Source: Streptomyces sp. NBC_00525
GTDB taxonomy: Bacteria; Actinomycetota; Actinomycetes; Streptomycetales; Streptomycetaceae
NCBI RefSeq assembly: GCF_036346595.1
Contig: NZ_CP107834.1
Span: forward strand, 3,162,001-3,226,000
DNA length: 64,000 nucleotides
Reading direction: 5' to 3'
Shown piece by piece: positions 10,139 to 17,713 of this stretch (within the stretch, counting starts at the first letter, position 1; the number at the start of each line of letters is the position of its first letter). The translations under genes were made by a program, and so were the position numbers. A model generated the notes under the pieces. It was not told where the DNA came from. It did no database searches and saw nothing but the letters and a program-made list of their open reading frames with translations.

Positions 10139-10164
10139 CCCCGTATTTTTGCAGGAATACGGGG
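10139..10164. promoter_or_regulatory. 9-bp perfect palindrome, candidate operator
   Basis: CCCCGTATT (10139-10147) and AATACGGGG (10156-10164) flank an 8-bp spacer between the helix-turn-helix gene and tRNA-Ala. The arms are AT-rich at their inner ends, typical of a protein-binding site. A TATTCT at 10174-10179 may be the -10 of the tRNA-Ala promoter. Confidence 0.55.
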
Positions 10165-10228
10165 GTGAGCCGGTATTCTGTTCTGCGGCGGTGGCCGAAC
10201 GTCGAGGCGTTCAGGGCTGCGTGCTGTC

Positions 10229-10301
10229 GGGGCCTTAGCTCAGTTGGTAGAGCGCTGCCTTTGCAAGGCAGATGTCAGGAGTTCGAATCTCCTAGGCTCC
10301 A
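10229..10301 (+). tRNA. tRNA-Ala (anticodon TGC)
   Basis: The acceptor GGGGCCT pairs with AGGCTCC and contains the G3-U70 wobble that identifies tRNA-Ala. The anticodon loop is TTTGCAA, the T-arm is AGGAGTTCGAATCTCCT and the discriminator is A10301. The CCA is not encoded. In many actinobacteria it follows tRNA-Ile closely; here about 6.3 kb intervene. Confidence 0.97.
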
Positions 10302-10308
10302 CATCCCC

Positions 10309-10350
10309 AGAGCTCCCCCGACCTGCGGAAACGCTGGTCGGGGGAGCTCT
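10309..10350 (+). terminator. Terminator of tRNA-Ala
   Basis: AGAGCTCCCCCGACC and GGTCGGGGGAGCTCT form a perfect 15-bp stem, followed by TTGC. Confidence 0.85.
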
Positions 10351-10443
10351 TTGCATATGCCGGGGACGAAGTACGCGCCGGTCGACGGGGTCCCGTCGGT
10401 GAACGCGGTCGCCCGCGCCGGCGGAGCCGGTCGGCCGCGAGGA

Positions 10444-11184
10444 TCAGGGACGCTCGTCGGGGTCCGTGCCGCCCACGCCGTCCGGGCCGTCCTCGCCGGC
10501 CGCCTCGGCGTCGGCCTGCTTGGCCTCGACCTCGGGGTCCAGGAGCGACGAGGAGTGCGGGCTGCCGTCCACGGAGGACAGCGGGGCGCGCTCGTCGACC
10601 TCGGTGGGGGCCGGCGGCTCCACCAGCCACTCCGGGTTGGCCTGCTTGTCCCACCAGCGCCAGGCGGCGTACCCGGCGATCGCGAGGACCCCGGTCACGG
10701 CCACGCCCTTGAACGCCATGCCGAGCCGGGCCCGCCGGTGCTGCTTGCGGGCGAGCTTGCGGATCTGCTCGGCCGTGACCTGGCCGCGCAGGGCGGCGAC
10801 CGCGGCGGCGCTGCGGGCCGCGGCCTCCTCGGCCACCGGCTGGGCGGCGGCCATGGCGCTCTCGATGCGCGGGACGGTGTAGTCCGCGGCGCTGCGGGCG
10901 GCCCGGCGGGTCTGGAGGGCGGCGCGTGCGGCCACCTCGTCGACCTTCGGGGGCACGTGTGTGCGGGCGAGTTCGATACGGGGGGCGACGTGTGCGCCGT
11001 ACTGGACACGGGCCTGCGCGGCTGCCTTCGACACCTTCGGCGCCAGCAGGGTGCGTGCTTCGTGCGCGTAGTGAACGGCCTGTTCCCTGGCGCTGTCGGC
11101 GTAGGGCGCCACCACGTCCGCGGCGTGCTGCACGCTGTCCCTCGCCGAGTCGGTTGCGGCACGCACGCTGTCGATGCGGGTCAC
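10444..11184 (-). CDS. DUF5324 family protein
   Basis: A 246-aa protein whose GTG at 11184 sits behind a near-perfect AAGGAGGAGG ribosome site. The first ~150 residues are amphipathic, Ala-rich and helical, with repeated VAP.I..A motifs reminiscent of apolipoprotein or LEA-like proteins (DSARDSVQHAADVVAPYADSAR). A membrane helix (FKGVAVTGVLAIAGYAAWRWW) lies near 170-190 and an acidic disordered tail follows. This is the DUF5324 layout of streptomycetes. It is probably a membrane-associated, long-helix protein of unknown function. It is convergent with tRNA-Ala. Confidence 0.85.
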   Translation of the reverse strand: MTRIDSVRAATDSARDSVQHAADVVAPYADSAREQAVHYAHEARTLLAPKVSKAAAQARVQYGAHVAPRIELARTHVPPKVDEVAARAALQTRRAARSAADYTVPRIESAMAAAQPVAEEAAARSAAAVAALRGQVTAEQIRKLARKQHRRARLGMAFKGVAVTGVLAIAGYAAWRWWDKQANPEWLVEPPAPTEVDERAPLSSVDGSPHSSSLLDPEVEAKQADAEAAGEDGPDGVGGTDPDERP

Positions 11185-11559
11185 GGGATTCCTCCTCCTT
11201 GGTGGCGGGTAAGTACTCCGCCTTTCCACCCATTTCGAAATCATGCCTGCGTGAGGCCGGTGCGGCACGTGGAGTGGGCATCCGGGGTACGGGGCGCGCA
11301 AGGGATGTCTCGGGTCATCCGGGGCAAGGGGAGCCTTCGCCGACCATGCCACGCTTCCGTCCGCTCCGCCCCGGTTCGGCGCGCACCCGGCGGCACGGTT
11401 CACACGGGGGCGGCGCGGGAAGCCGCCCGGCGCTCGCCTCGGGCGCCGCCGGGGCGCCCCGTGCAAGGATCGGGGTGTCGGGACCGGACCGGTTGCGGGG
11501 CGGGCCGACGCGCGGCACGGCCGCGCAGAGCACACGTGCAGACTCACGGAAGGCAGATC
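11185..11559. other. Divergent intergenic region upstream of the cyclophilin gene
   Basis: 375 bp between the DUF5324 start and the cyclophilin start. It is GC-rich with no reading frame of family character, no RNA gene and no clear palindrome. It must hold the promoters of both genes, which I cannot place reliably. Confidence 0.35.
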
Positions 11560-12087
11560 GTGGCCGAAGAGCTTTACGCCACCTTGAAGACCAACCAGGG
11601 CGACATCGAGATCCGGCTGCTGCCGAACCACGCTCCCCAGACGGTCAAGAACTTCGTCGAGCTCGCCAACGGGGAACGGGAGTGGGTCCACCCGGCGACC
11701 GGCGCGAAGACCACGGACCGGCTGTACGACGGCACCGTCTTCCACCGCGTGATCAGCGGCTTCATGATCCAGGGCGGTGACCCGCTGGGGAACGGCACGG
11801 GCGGTCCGGGCTACAAGTTCAAGGACGAGTTCCACCCCGATCTCGCCTTCAACAAGCCGTACCTGCTCGCCATGGCGAACTCGGGCCCCGGCACCAACGG
11901 CTCGCAGTTCTTCATCACGGTCTCGCCCACGGCCTGGCTGACCGGCAAGCACACCATCTTCGGCGAGGTGACGAACGAAGCGGGCAAGCGGGTCGTCGAC
12001 GCCATCGCGGAGACCGAGACCAACGCGCGCACCGACCGGCCGGTGAAGGACGTCGTCATCGAGTCGGTCGTCGTCGAGAAGCGCTGA
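11560..12087 (+). CDS. ppiA: Peptidyl-prolyl cis-trans isomerase, cyclophilin type
   Basis: A 175-aa cytoplasmic cyclophilin that isomerises prolyl bonds. The start GTG-GCC-GAA-GAG at 11560 follows GGAAGG at 11548-11553. The frame stays open upstream but shows no cyclophilin sequence there. The active-site landmarks are FHRVISGFMIQGGD (R of FHR, F and Q of MIQGG), GSQFFIT and WLTGKHTIFGEV. There is no signal peptide. From memory the order with rhomboid and CrgA matches S. coelicolor SCO3856-SCO3854. Confidence 0.95.
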   Translation: MAEELYATLKTNQGDIEIRLLPNHAPQTVKNFVELANGEREWVHPATGAKTTDRLYDGTVFHRVISGFMIQGGDPLGNGTGGPGYKFKDEFHPDLAFNKPYLLAMANSGPGTNGSQFFITVSPTAWLTGKHTIFGEVTNEAGKRVVDAIAETETNARTDRPVKDVVIESVVVEKR

Positions 12088-12139
12088 GCGCCTTTCGTCA
12101 CCGCCCGGTCACTCTCCGGTCGCATGTTCGGGGAACCAA

Positions 12140-12186
12140 CCGCCCCGCTCGTCCGTATCTCATGACAGAACGGACGCGCGGGGCGG
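12140..12186 (+). terminator. Hairpin terminator after the cyclophilin gene
   Basis: CCGCCCCGCTCGTCCGT and ACGGACGCGCGGGGCGG pair over 17 bp with one mismatch around a 13-nt loop, 53 bp past the stop. There is no T-run, as is common in streptomycetes. Confidence 0.65.
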
Positions 12187-12262
12187 TGCCTCGTGTGTCC
12201 CGCCCGCCGACGGGGACCGTACGAGAAGGACCGCAGGACGAGGACCGAGGGGACCGGAAGCC

Positions 12263-13171
12263 ATGGGACCGATGGACCAGCAGCCGCCCGGCGCGTCCGG
12301 ACCGCCCCCGCCCGTGGAGGGCCCGGCCGTCTGCTACCGCCACCCGGACCGGCCCACGGGTGTCCGGTGCGTGCGGTGCGAGCGGCCCATCTGCCCGGAA
12401 TGCATGATCGGCGCCTCGGTCGGCTTCCAGTGCCCGGACTGCGTCCGGCAGGGGTCCGGTACGGGCCACGGCGCGACCGCCGCCCGGCCGCGCACGCTGG
12501 CCGGTGGCGTCGTCGCGGACGACCCCCGGCTGATCACCAAGGTCCTGATCGGGATCAACATCGCGGTGTTCATCGCGGCGGCGATGGACAAGGCGCTGCT
12601 CGACGACCTGATGCTGCTGGGCCGGGCCATCGTCCATGACTACGGGCCCGTGGAAGGCATCGCCGAGGGCCAGTGGTACCGGCTGGTCACGGCGATGTTC
12701 CTGCACGAGGAGCCGTGGCACATCGCGTTCAACATGCTGGGGCTCTGGTGGCTGGGCGGCCCGCTGGAGGCGGTGCTGGGCCGGGTCCGCTATCTCTCGC
12801 TCTATCTGCTCTCGGGGCTGGCGGGGAGCGCTCTGACGTACTGGCTCGCGGCGCCGAACCAGCCCTCGCTGGGGGCCTCGGGTGCCGTCTGGGGCCTGCT
12901 GGGCGCCACCGCCGTGCTGATGCGCCGGCTGAACTACGACATGCGCCCGGTCTTCGCGCTGGTCGCGCTCAACCTGGTGATCACCTTCAACCCCTGGGGC
13001 GGGATCGCCTGGCAGGCGCACATCGGCGGACTGATCGCGGGGGTGCTGATCGGGATCGGGATGGTGCACGCCCCGCGTGAGCGGCGGGACCTCGTGCAGT
13101 TCGGCACCTGCGCCGCGGTCCTGGCGGCCACCGTCGTGATCGTGGTGGCCAGAACCGCCGCACTGACCTAG
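12263..13171 (+). CDS. Rhomboid-family intramembrane serine protease with N-terminal zinc-binding module
   Basis: A 302-aa protein. Residues 24-60 form a compact Cys/His module (CYRHPDRPTG..CVRC..PICPEC..GFQCPDC) like a B-box zinc site. About six membrane helices then carry the rhomboid signature: HIAFNMLGLWWLG with oxyanion N157, GASGAVWG with nucleophile S206, and AHIGGLIAGVLIG with catalytic H253. It cleaves within membranes; the substrate is unknown. The GGAAG ribosome site is very close to ATG 12263, so the next ATG, three codons on at 12272, is also possible. It converges on crgA across the DnaA-box region. Confidence 0.93.
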   Translation: MGPMDQQPPGASGPPPPVEGPAVCYRHPDRPTGVRCVRCERPICPECMIGASVGFQCPDCVRQGSGTGHGATAARPRTLAGGVVADDPRLITKVLIGINIAVFIAAAMDKALLDDLMLLGRAIVHDYGPVEGIAEGQWYRLVTAMFLHEEPWHIAFNMLGLWWLGGPLEAVLGRVRYLSLYLLSGLAGSALTYWLAAPNQPSLGASGAVWGLLGATAVLMRRLNYDMRPVFALVALNLVITFNPWGGIAWQAHIGGLIAGVLIGIGMVHAPRERRDLVQFGTCAAVLAATVVIVVARTAALT

Positions 13172-13508
13172 GGCGCGCTGCGGGCAGCGCCGCTCCGGAT
13201 ACCGGCGCGGGCATCGTTGTGGATCGTTTGTGACCGAAGTTGTCCACAGGATTCCACAGCGTGATCCCGATCTTGTGCATAGTGCGGGCACAACTGTGCC
13301 CCTTGTCCCTGAGCTGGGTTTTTCCAGACAGGACAAGGGGCGTACCGACCGGGGGCGAGCCCGGCCGCAGTCACACCGGCGTCAACGGCCTGTGAGTTAT
13401 CCACAGATCGTCTGACCTTTTCCCCCGCCTGTGGATAACGCTGTGGGTAACTCAGGGCAGGGGTTGTGCGGCGATGCCGCTCCGTGGTCTACGCGATGAG
13501 CGCGGAGG
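13172..13508. other. Intergenic region between convergent rhomboid and crgA genes
   Basis: 337 bp with no reading frame of family character. Both flanking genes end here, so no promoter is needed, yet the region carries five DnaA-box-like sequences (see 13218-13450). A weak GCGCTG/CAGCGC hairpin at 13175-13190 may end the rhomboid transcript. Confidence 0.5.
13218..13450. promoter_or_regulatory. Cluster of DnaA boxes
   Basis: TTGTCCACA at 13240-13248 (+), TTATCCACA at 13397-13405 (+) and 13430-13438 (-) are perfect consensus boxes. CGATCCACA at 13218-13226 (-) and TTACCCACA at 13442-13450 (-) are weaker. The two TTATCCACA boxes face each other with 24 bp between. DnaA, the replication initiator, binds such boxes at oriC and at titration or regulatory sites. 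Here they lie between two gene ends, which argues against promoter control. Confidence 0.75.
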
Positions 13509-13763
13509 CTACTTCCACTGGGTGGAGACGCCGAAACCACCGGCGATGAAGCCGAAGCCCACGACGATGTTCCAGTTGCCGAGCGAGGGGATCGGCAGGT
13601 CGCCGTCGGTCACGTAGAAGACGACGATCCAGGCCAGGCCGATCAGGAACAGCGCCAGCATCACGGGCGCCACCCAGCTACGGCTGGTCAGACTTATGTT
13701 GGTCGCCTGCTTCGCCGGAGGCGGCGTGAAGTCGGCCTTCTTGCGGATACGTGACTTCGGCAC
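13509..13763 (-). CDS. crgA: Cell division protein CrgA
   Basis: An 84-aa protein with ATG at 13763. The basic N-terminus [16 protein letters not shown] precedes two membrane helices (about 30-50, [22 protein letters not shown], and 60-80, [21 protein letters not shown]). The length and sequence are those of the actinobacterial CrgA family, which interacts with FtsZ/FtsI-type division proteins and, in Streptomyces, influences the timing of sporulation septation (known for the family). It stands next to the DUF881 gene, divergently transcribed. Confidence 0.97.
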   Translation of the reverse strand: MPKSRIRKKADFTPPPAKQATNISLTSRSWVAPVMLALFLIGLAWIVVFYVTDGDLPIPSLGNWNIVVGFGFIAGGFGVSTQWK

Positions 13764-13903
13764 GAGGAACTCTCCTGTCGATGCGCTGCGTGACCGCGCA
13801 GGGATCTCTGGCTGGCGCCGGGGCGGGCGCGAGGGGGAATGTGGCCTCTCCCGGACGTCCGTTAGCGTAGTCCTTCCGTGGCACCGAAGGAGATAAGGGT
13901 ACG

Positions 13904-14671
13904 TTGAGCAATTCTGCCGACTCTCCCGCCGGCCCGGTCCGGAGCCCCTTCCGGCACCCGGCCAGAGTGCTCACCGCTGCCGTTTTCGCCCTCGCCGGTC
14001 TGATCTTCGTAACCAGCGCGAACACGGCCAAGGGCACCAATATCCGTACCGACGCCTCGCTCCTCAAGCTCTCCGACCTCATCCAGCAGCGCAGCGGCAA
14101 GAACGCGGCCCTGGAGGAGTCCGCCGCCTCCGTGCGCGGGGACATCGACCGCCTCGCCCAGCGCGACAACGGCAGCACCAAGGCGGAGGCCGCCCGGCTC
14201 AAGGCCCTGGAACGGACCGCCGGCACCACGAAGCTGACCGGCAGCGCCGTGTCCGTCACGCTGGACGACGCCCCGCCGAACGCCACCGCGAGCCCCGGCT
14301 ACCCCGATCCGCAACCCAACGACCTGGTCATCCACCAGCAGGACCTCCAGGCGGTCGTCAACGCCCTGTGGCAGGGCGGCGCCCGCGGCATCGAGGTCAT
14401 GGACCAGCGGCTGATCTCCACCAGCGCCGTGCGCTGCGTCGGCAACACCCTGATCCTCCAGGGCCGCGTCTACTCACCCCCGTACAAGATCACCGCTGTG
14501 GGGGACCCCGGCGCGCTGCGCAAGGCGCTCGACGCCTCGCCGGCGATCCAGAACTACCTGCTGTACGTGAAGGCGTACGGGCTCGGCTGGGACGTGGACG
14601 AGCAGGGTTCGGTGACCCTCCCCGGCTACTCGGGCGCGGTGGACCTGCACTACGCGGAGCCCGTGGAGTAG
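13904..14671 (+). CDS. DUF881 family membrane-anchored protein
   Basis: A 255-aa protein with a TTG start at 13904 behind GAAGGAG (13886-13892). One N-terminal membrane helix near 23-42 ([19 protein letters not shown]) is followed by a coiled-coil-like stretch (about 55-105). A DUF881 domain follows, with [60 protein letters not shown] and a C-terminal [20 protein letters not shown]881 proteins are extracytoplasmic and lie beside division genes in Gram-positives. The role is unknown, but the crgA and sortase neighbourhood points to the cell envelope. Confidence 0.9.
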   Translation: MSNSADSPAGPVRSPFRHPARVLTAAVFALAGLIFVTSANTAKGTNIRTDASLLKLSDLIQQRSGKNAALEESAASVRGDIDRLAQRDNGSTKAEAARLKALERTAGTTKLTGSAVSVTLDDAPPNATASPGYPDPQPNDLVIHQQDLQAVVNALWQGGARGIEVMDQRLISTSAVRCVGNTLILQGRVYSPPYKITAVGDPGALRKALDASPAIQNYLLYVKAYGLGWDVDEQGSVTLPGYSGAVDLHYAEPVE

Positions 14672-14773
14672 CCGGCGGCCGGGCCCGGACGGGCGGCCCG
14701 CGAGGTTTTCCACAGCCGACCCGCGCCGGGCCCCGCGGCCTTTAGTCTGGTCCCGTACCGAATGGAGGGTCTG

Positions 14774-14959
14774 ATGTACAGCTGGATCTGGCGCCATCTG
14801 CCGGGCAATGTGTGGGTGCGTGCGTTCATCTCGCTCGTGCTCGCCCTGGCCGTCGTCTATGTGCTGTTCCAGTACGTCTTCCCGTGGGCGGAACCGCTGC
14901 TCCCGTTCGGTGACGTGACGGTGGACGGCGCGAGCGCGGCGACGGGGGCCGGACGATGA
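14774..14959 (+). CDS. Small single-pass membrane protein
   Basis: A 61-aa protein. ATG 14774 is chosen because GGAGGG lies at 14765-14770; an ATG at 14762 has none. It reads MYSWIWRHLPGN, then a membrane helix (VWVRAFISLVLALAVVYVLFQYVFPW), then a short tail. It is conserved upstream of the pabA-type gene in streptomycetes as far as I recall. It overlaps the next start by ATGA, implying translational coupling. The function is unknown. Confidence 0.8.
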   Translation: MYSWIWRHLPGNVWVRAFISLVLALAVVYVLFQYVFPWAEPLLPFGDVTVDGASAATGAGR

Positions 14960-15594
14960 GCGCCCGCATCCTGGTCGTCGACAACTACGACAGCTTCGTC
15001 TTCAACCTCGTCCAGTACCTCTACCAGCTCGGCGCCGAGTGCGAGGTGCTGCGCAACGACGAGGTGACCACCGCCCACGCCCAGGACGGGTTCGACGGCG
15101 TCCTGCTCTCCCCCGGCCCCGGCACCCCGGAGGAAGCGGGCGTCTGCGTCGACATGGTGCGGCACTGCGCGGCCACCGGCGTTCCGGTCTTCGGCGTCTG
15201 CCTGGGCATGCAGTCCATGGCCGTCGCGTACGGCGGTGTCGTCGGCCGCGCCCCCGAACTGCTGCACGGCAAGACGTCCCCGGTGCTCCACGAGGGCACG
15301 GGCGTGTTCGCCGGACTGCCCTCGCCCTTCACCGCGACCCGCTACCACTCGCTCGCTGCCGAACCGGACACGGTCCCCGCCGAACTGGAGGTCACCGCGC
15401 GGACGGCGGACGGCATCATCATGGGCCTGCGCCACCGGGAGCTGGCCGTCGAGGGCGTGCAGTTCCATCCGGAGTCGGTGCTCACCGAGCACGGCCATCT
15501 GATGCTGGCCAACTGGCTGGTGCGCTGCGGGGACACCGGAGCCGTCGAGAGGTCGGCGGGGCTCGCTCCGGTGGTGGGCAAGGCCGTCGCGTGA
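14956..15594 (+). CDS. pabA: Class I glutamine amidotransferase, aminodeoxychorismate/anthranilate synthase component II
   Basis: A 212-aa glutaminase that supplies ammonia to a chorismate-converting partner. The triad is C82 in GVCLGMQ, H171 and E173 in FHPES. LLSPGPGTPEE (51-61) is the family signature of TrpG/PabA. Whether it makes p-aminobenzoate (folate) or anthranilate (tryptophan) cannot be read from this subunit; no component I is adjacent. It lies between a small membrane gene and the sortases by overlapping starts and stops (ATGA before, GTGA after), a conserved streptomycete arrangement. The symbol follows common use for this locus. Confidence 0.92.
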   Translation: MSARILVVDNYDSFVFNLVQYLYQLGAECEVLRNDEVTTAHAQDGFDGVLLSPGPGTPEEAGVCVDMVRHCAATGVPVFGVCLGMQSMAVAYGGVVGRAPELLHGKTSPVLHEGTGVFAGLPSPFTATRYHSLAAEPDTVPAELEVTARTADGIIMGLRHRELAVEGVQFHPESVLTEHGHLMLANWLVRCGDTGAVERSAGLAPVVGKAVA

Positions 15595-16877
15595 CCCCAC
15601 CCCGCCACGGAGCCGGGGCCGGGCAGGACGACCCGCACGATGCGCGGGCGTACGAGGACCCGGCCGCGTTCGAGGCGGCGGCGCACGGGCTGTCGGACCC
15701 GTTGAACGACCCGCTGCCCGGACCGGGGCCCTTCCCCCCGCGGCAGCAGGCGCCGTACGGCCTCCAGGGCGCTCAGGAGGGCCCGCAGGAGTGGTACGAC
15801 CCGGAGGGCTACCAACGGGACTGGTACGGCCACCAGGAGCCCGTGCAGCGGCCTCCGGCGGGCCCGCAGCCCCCGGGCGGTGGACCCGCCGAGCCGCCCA
15901 CGGAGGTGTTCCACCGAATAGACCCGTACGAACCGTATGAACCGTACGAAGCGGCCGCATCGGCGCCCCGCCCGGAGCCCGACGCGTACACCGGGACCGA
16001 CGAGCTCGGGGACGTACCCGACACCGGCGCTCCTGGTACGCCCGCGCCGCCCGCCGGCGGCCGTGCCGAGCGTAGACGGGCCGCCAACGCCAAGGGGCGC
16101 GGCCGGCGCCGCCCCGCGCCCCGGCCGGACGCCGCCGCGGCGGACGGGGCCCCGGCGAAGCCCATGACCCGCATGGAGGCGCGCCGCGCGGCCAAGGCCG
16201 CCAAGGACAGTCCCGCGGTCGTCATCAGCCGGGGCATCGGCGAACTGTTCATCACACTCGGCGTCCTGATGCTGCTGTTCGTCACCTACCAGCTGTGGTG
16301 GACGAATGTGCGCGCCGACCAGATCGCCGGGCGCGAGACGCACAAGATCCAGGACAACTGGGCCAAGGGCGGCAGCAAACCCGACGCATTCGAGCCGGGG
16401 CAGGGCTTCGCCATCCTCCACATCCCCAAGCTCGACGTCGTCACGCCGATCGCCGAGGGCATCAGCAAGGAGAAGGTCCTCGACCGGGGCATGGTCGGCC
16501 ACTACAGCGAGGAACCGCTGCGCACGGCGATGCCCTCGGACAAGCAGGGCAACTTCGCGCTGGCCGGCCACCGCAACACGCACGGCGAGCCGTTCCGCTA
16601 CGTCAACCGCCTGCGCCCCGGCGACCCGATCGTCGTCGAGACGCAGGAGGCGTACTACACCTACGAGATGACGCGCACTCTGCCGCAGACCTCGCCGTCC
16701 AACGTCTCCGTCATCGGCCCGGTGCCGCCGCAGTCCGGCTTCACCAAGCCCGGCCGGTACATCACATTGACGACGTGTACGCCCGAATTCACGAGTACGT
16801 ACCGTTTGATCGTCTGGGGCAAGATGGTCGACGAACGGCCGCGCAGCAAGGGGAAGCCCGACGTGCTCGTGGACTGA
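15591..16877 (+). CDS. srtE1: Class E sortase with long disordered N-terminus
   Basis: A 428-aa transpeptidase that joins surface proteins to peptidoglycan. The GTG at 15591 overlaps the pabA stop. Residues 1-195 are Pro/Gly/Asp-rich and cytoplasmic. One membrane helix lies near 208-235 (ELFITLGVLMLLFVTYQLWWTNV). The sortase domain keeps the catalytic H in LAGHRNTHG, C in TLTTCTPEFTSTYR and R in that same motif. In S. coelicolor the two sortases at this locus (SrtE1/SrtE2) display long chaplins and aid aerial growth (published). The symbol is by synteny. Confidence 0.92.
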   Translation: MTPPRHGAGAGQDDPHDARAYEDPAAFEAAAHGLSDPLNDPLPGPGPFPPRQQAPYGLQGAQEGPQEWYDPEGYQRDWYGHQEPVQRPPAGPQPPGGGPAEPPTEVFHRIDPYEPYEPYEAAASAPRPEPDAYTGTDELGDVPDTGAPGTPAPPAGGRAERRRAANAKGRGRRRPAPRPDAAAADGAPAKPMTRMEARRAAKAAKDSPAVVISRGIGELFITLGVLMLLFVTYQLWWTNVRADQIAGRETHKIQDNWAKGGSKPDAFEPGQGFAILHIPKLDVVTPIAEGISKEKVLDRGMVGHYSEEPLRTAMPSDKQGNFALAGHRNTHGEPFRYVNRLRPGDPIVVETQEAYYTYEMTRTLPQTSPSNVSVIGPVPPQSGFTKPGRYITLTTCTPEFTSTYRLIVWGKMVDERPRSKGKPDVLVD

Positions 16878-16910
16878 ACGGGCTCGACGCCATGACGACA
16901 GGGCGGTGCT

Positions 16911-17639
16911 ATGACAGCGACGACCGAGGACCAGGAGCTGACCGACGAGTCCGCGCCCCCCGAGCGGAAGGGTGGCCGGCACCCCGTCGCGACCGCCGTC
17001 AGTGTCTTCGGCGAACTCCTCATCACCGCAGGTCTGGTGCTCGGGCTCTTCGTCGTCTACTCCCTGTGGTGGACGAATGTGCTCGCCGACCGCGAGGCCA
17101 CCAAGCAGGGCAACAGCGTCCGCGACGGCTGGGCGGACGGACCCGGCGCCCTGGACACCAAGGACGGCATCGGCTTCCTGCACGTCCCCTCGATGAAGAA
17201 CGGCGAAGTGCTCGTCAAGAAGGGCACCGACACCGAGACCCTCAACGACGGCGTCGCCGGCTATTACACCGATCCGGTGAAATCCGCGCTTCCCTCCGAC
17301 AAGGAGGGCAACTTCACGCTGGCCGCCCACCGCGACGGGCACGGGGCCAAGTTCCACAACATCGACAAGGTGCGTGCCGGGGACGCGATCGTCTTCGAGA
17401 CCAAGGACACCTGGTACGTCTACAAGGTCTTCAACGAGCTTCCGGAGACGTCGAAGTACAACGTGGACGTGCTGAAGCCGATCCCCAAGGGCTCGGGCGC
17501 CAAGAAGGCCGGCCGCTACATCACGCTCACGACCTGCACCCCGGTCTTCACCTCGAAGTACCGCTACATCGTCTGGGGCGAGCTGGTCCGCACGGAGAAG
17601 GTCGACCGCGACCGCACGCCGCCGGCGGAGCTGCGCTGA
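16911..17639 (+). CDS. srtE2: Class E sortase
   Basis: A 242-aa enzyme, 33 bp after the first sortase and clearly its paralogue (shared YxLWWTNV, NF.LA.HR..HG, GRYITLTTCTP.FTS.YR.IVWG). An N-terminal membrane helix lies near 33-55. Catalytic H, C and R are all present in LAAHRDGHG and TLTTCTPVFTSKYR. The cytoplasmic part is short, unlike that of the upstream sortase. A strong bidirectional terminator follows. Expected substrates carry LAXTG-type signals; none is encoded nearby. Confidence 0.93.
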   Translation: MTATTEDQELTDESAPPERKGGRHPVATAVSVFGELLITAGLVLGLFVVYSLWWTNVLADREATKQGNSVRDGWADGPGALDTKDGIGFLHVPSMKNGEVLVKKGTDTETLNDGVAGYYTDPVKSALPSDKEGNFTLAAHRDGHGAKFHNIDKVRAGDAIVFETKDTWYVYKVFNELPETSKYNVDVLKPIPKGSGAKKAGRYITLTTCTPVFTSKYRYIVWGELVRTEKVDRDRTPPAELR

Positions 17640-17652
17640 GCAGTCGTCACGA

Positions 17653-17693
17653 CAGAGGGCCCCGGTCACCGCGAAGGTGACCGGGGCCCTCTG
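17653..17693. terminator. Bidirectional terminator between srtE2 and pknB
   Basis: CAGAGGGCCCCGGTCACC and its exact complement form an 18-bp stem around GCGAA. Two converging operons end on it. Confidence 0.9.
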
Positions 17694-17713
17694 TTCGTGC
17701 CGGGGCGGGGAGG

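Noticed and set aside
10060..11559. Upstream extension of the cyclophilin frame
   Set aside because: The open frame is a GC artefact that crosses tRNA-Ala and the antisense of DUF5324; the family alignment begins at the GTG at 11560.
13218..13450. The chromosomal origin itself
   Set aside because: Streptomyces oriC lies between dnaA and dnaN with many more boxes. Here the region is downstream of gyrA, between rhomboid and crgA, with only three good boxes.
15342..17669. A 775-aa frame antisense to both sortases
   Set aside because: Catalytic residues and membrane helices are on the plus strand; the antisense product is repetitive and overlaps the bidirectional terminator.
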